Position numbers and translations under genes: made by a program. Below, piece after piece: positions 61,953 through 64,000 of a stretch of 64,000 nt of DNA (its first letter is position 1; every line of letters starts with the position of its first letter). Under the pieces are notes generated by a model. It saw only the letters and a program-made list of their open reading frames with translations. It ran no database searches and had not been told where the DNA came from. This DNA is from Nonomuraea turcica (GTDB lineage: Bacteria > Actinomycetota > Actinomycetes > Streptosporangiales > Streptosporangiaceae), in contig NZ_JAUZQF010000010.1 of NCBI RefSeq assembly GCF_030718205.1, positions 1-64,000 on the forward strand, in the 5' to 3' direction.

Positions 61953-64000
61953 CTAGAGCAGGCCACGCTCCCGGGCGCGGCTCACAGCCGCCGGGCGGCT
62001 GTTGACGTCGAGCTTGGTGAAGATGTGCTTGGTGTGGCTGCGAAAGGTATTGAGCGAGATGAAGAGCTCGCGGGCGATCTCCGGCCCGCTGAGGGTGCTG
62101 TTGAGCAGTCTGAGCACCTGCAGCTCGCGCTCGCTCAACCCCACTGCCGACGGTGGTGTCACCTGGTCCGAGGCGTCTTCGCTCGGAGTGCGGGCGCGGA
62201 GCATGCGACGAGCATGGTCGCCAAGCCGGCCACGTTCGTCGGCGGCGTGCAGCAGCGAGACCATGGGCTCACCCTCATCGAGGAGGAGCCGGCCGTAGCC
62301 CCCCGGTTCGGGTGTCTGGCCCAGGGCTCGCTCCAGCGCGTCGAGCGCGCGGGTCAGGTCGCCCTGGGCCTGGTGTGCGAGCGCTTGCAGCATGGCGATT
62401 TCGAGGAGACTCCCTGATCGTGCGGCCTGTGTGGCGGCCTCGTGCAGCAGGCCCAACAAGCCGACCGCCTCGCGGATGGTGCCGGCGTCCGGGTGGCTGC
62501 GGTGCTGCGCGATCAGCAGCCGCACCACAGTGAGGTGGTCGAACTCGCGGAGATAGCTGAGGTCATCCATGGCGGGCAGGCCGCGTTCGCGGGCCCAGTC
62601 GGCGGCCTCCGAGAGCTTGCCCTGGTTGATCCGGATGCGCGCCCTCATCGCCGCGATCGGCCGTACGTCGGGGAAGAAGCCGCGCACGTAGAGCCGCTCA
62701 GCCTGGTCCAGCAGGGAGATGGCTCCGTCTGGGTCGCCGTCCGCTTCCCGGATCCGCGCCATCGCCAGGAACCACCGGTGCCGGTTCTCCGTCATCTCGG
62801 CCCGCTCCCCGAGCGCCTTGGCGGTCTCGAGGTGTTGGGTCGCGCCTGCGAGGTTGCCCAGCTCACGGTCGAGCTCGCTCAGACCGACATGCAGGTCCGC
62901 AGTCGGGAGCGGCAGGGCTGTGCCGTGGGTATCGCCGTGGGCAGTGGCCTCTCGCAACGCAGCCTCGTAAAGCCCACGGGCCCGTTCAGGTCGTCCAGCC
63001 GCGAGCCACATGTCCGCCAGGACGATCGTGCCGCTCAACGCGTCGGCAAGATTCCCGGCAGCGCGCAGGCTCCGCACAGCCTCGGAGAACGTCCGCAGCC
63101 CTGGCCCGATCTCGCCGTTCGCCCAAGCTGCGAGCCCGAGGAACCCCGCGGCGGCGCCACGGGCGAGGTGGGCGCCCGGCCCGGCCATCTCGAGCGCTCG
63201 CTGCGCGTGCTGCGCCGTACCTGCTGCGTCGCCGCGGGCTTGCGCGAGCGAGGCACGGTATATGGCCAGAGTCATCGGGAGGGTGCGGAGCTCCTCGTTG
63301 CCGGCGTCCGGGGCGCTGCCGGCGGCGAGTGCCCGTTCGGCGTCGTCCAGGCGGTCTTCGACCGCGTCGAGGTCACCCGAGACCATCAGCCTCCAGCCGT
63401 AGAAGACGCTGAGTACGGCGCTGCGCCGGACCACGTCGTCGGGGAGTGCGGCGAGCCAGCCGAGGAGCATCGCGTCCTGCCGGTTGCGGCGCAGCGCGGG
63501 CAGGGCCAGCTCCATCAGGTGGGCCGCGTGATCGAAGTCCCGGGCAGCCAGGGCGTGCCGGACGGCGTCCTCGGCGAGATCATGGCGCTCGTACCAGTCG
63601 CTCGCGCGCCTGTGCAGCACCGGGATCAGTTCGGGCTCCTCGCTGCGCAGGCGCGCGCGGAGCATGTCGGCGAACAGGTGGTGGTAGCGGGACCACTCCC
63701 GTCGGTCGTCGAGGGCGACGACGAAGAGGTTGCCGCGATCGAGGTTCTCCAGCATCGCGACACTGTCGGTCCGTACGGTGACGGCGTCGCACAGCGGCGC
63801 GGCGAGACGGTCGAGGACGGCGGTGTGCAGCAAGAACGCACGGACGTGCGAGGGCTGGTGCTGCAGCACCTCGTCGACGAGGTAGTCCAGGACGAAGCGG
63901 TGGCTGCCGGTGAACGCTCCGATGAATCCGGAGACGTCGACGTGGCCTCGCAGCGAGAGGGCGACCAGCTGGAGTCCGGCGATCCAACCTTCGGTGCGGG
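61953..64000 (-). CDS. LuxR/MalT-type LAL regulator, partial (5' end outside window)
   Basis: About 680 C-terminal residues are visible; the N-terminal ATPase domain lies beyond 64000. The visible part starts in the winged region (EGWIAGLQLVALSLRG, GSHRFVLDYLVDEVLQ), continues with MalT-like TPR repeats (WYERHDLAEDAVRHALAARD, then many helix pairs), and ends with a LuxR HTH (LSERELQVLRLLNSTLSGPE then IARELFISLNTFRSHTKHIF). Such regulators are ATP-dependent activators. The genes downstream on the same strand are probable targets. Confidence 0.93.
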   Translation of the reverse strand, partial: RTEGWIAGLQLVALSLRGHVDVSGFIGAFTGSHRFVLDYLVDEVLQHQPSHVRAFLLHTAVLDRLAAPLCDAVTVRTDSVAMLENLDRGNLFVVALDDRREWSRYHHLFADMLRARLRSEEPELIPVLHRRASDWYERHDLAEDAVRHALAARDFDHAAHLMELALPALRRNRQDAMLLGWLAALPDDVVRRSAVLSVFYGWRLMVSGDLDAVEDRLDDAERALAAGSAPDAGNEELRTLPMTLAIYRASLAQARGDAAGTAQHAQRALEMAGPGAHLARGAAAGFLGLAAWANGEIGPGLRTFSEAVRSLRAAGNLADALSGTIVLADMWLAAGRPERARGLYEAALREATAHGDTHGTALPLPTADLHVGLSELDRELGNLAGATQHLETAKALGERAEMTENRHRWFLAMARIREADGDPDGAISLLDQAERLYVRGFFPDVRPIAAMRARIRINQGKLSEAADWARERGLPAMDDLSYLREFDHLTVVRLLIAQHRSHPDAGTIREAVGLLGLLHEAATQAARSGSLLEIAMLQALAHQAQGDLTRALDALERALGQTPEPGGYGRLLLDEGEPMVSLLHAADERGRLGDHARRMLRARTPSEDASDQVTPPSAVGLSERELQVLRLLNSTLSGPEIARELFISLNTFRSHTKHIFTKLDVNSRPAAVSRARERGLL

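Overview
The window is high-GC actinobacterial DNA. GTG starts, ATGA-coupled genes, F420/LLM-type and NmrA-type oxidoreductases, an ECF41 (SigJ-type) sigma factor, an RHS/LamG secreted protein pair and a MalT-like LAL regulator fit a filamentous actinomycete, perhaps of the Streptosporangiales (inference). Gene order, the number of dead genes and the mobile-element remains suggest a variable chromosomal arm or island rather than core genome.

Layout. 0-5 kb: remnants, an NmrA gene, a DoxX gene and a divergent four-gene operon (two cupin proteins, ferredoxin, ferredoxin reductase). 5-8.5 kb: a chimera of metallo-beta-lactamase and recombinase fragments, an ECF sigma factor with its membrane partner, and a small secreted peptide. 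8.9-14.5 kb: a Tn554-like element with three recombination genes, two of them broken, abutting a group II intron reverse-transcriptase fragment. 15.5-20.2 kb: a methyltransferase, an LLM oxidoreductase/NmrA pair and fragments. 20.3-30.4 kb: a 1989-aa RHS protein and a LamG protein of about 1360 aa. 30.6-43 kb: fragments, a secreted peptide, an MFS pump with a leader peptide and attenuator-like hairpin, an alpha/beta hydrolase, a secreted 331-aa protein, an FAD monooxygenase and a decayed monooxygenase/enoyl-CoA hydratase pair. 43-45 kb: a truncated IS1634-type transposase and a Cys-containing small peptide. 45-55.7 kb: the ECF41 sigma factor, a methyltransferase, TetR with operators, a monooxygenase/hydratase operon, a second alpha/beta hydrolase, a cupin/MFS/LysR locus, a truncated GlxA regulator and a second DoxX. 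56-58.7 kb: a second 331-aa secreted protein and a HigBA-type toxin-antitoxin pair. 59.4-64 kb: a membrane-protein operon and the C-terminal part of a LAL regulator that runs off the window.

Unifying theme. Many genes occur as two copies or as copy plus fragment (NmrA, DoxX, alpha/beta hydrolase, monooxygenase+hydratase, secreted 331-aa protein, sigJ). Many of them are preceded by TGTCACA followed 16 nt later by a pyrimidine-rich hexamer such as CTCTCT or CGCTCT. TGTCACA is the known -35 element of ECF41 sigma factors, and an intact ECF41 gene lies at 45.2-46.1 kb with the same box upstream. I read the window as an expanded, duplicated and partly decaying ECF41 regulon of oxidoreductases, epimerase-like proteins and hydrolases, mixed with mobile-element debris. 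Function of the regulon is unknown.
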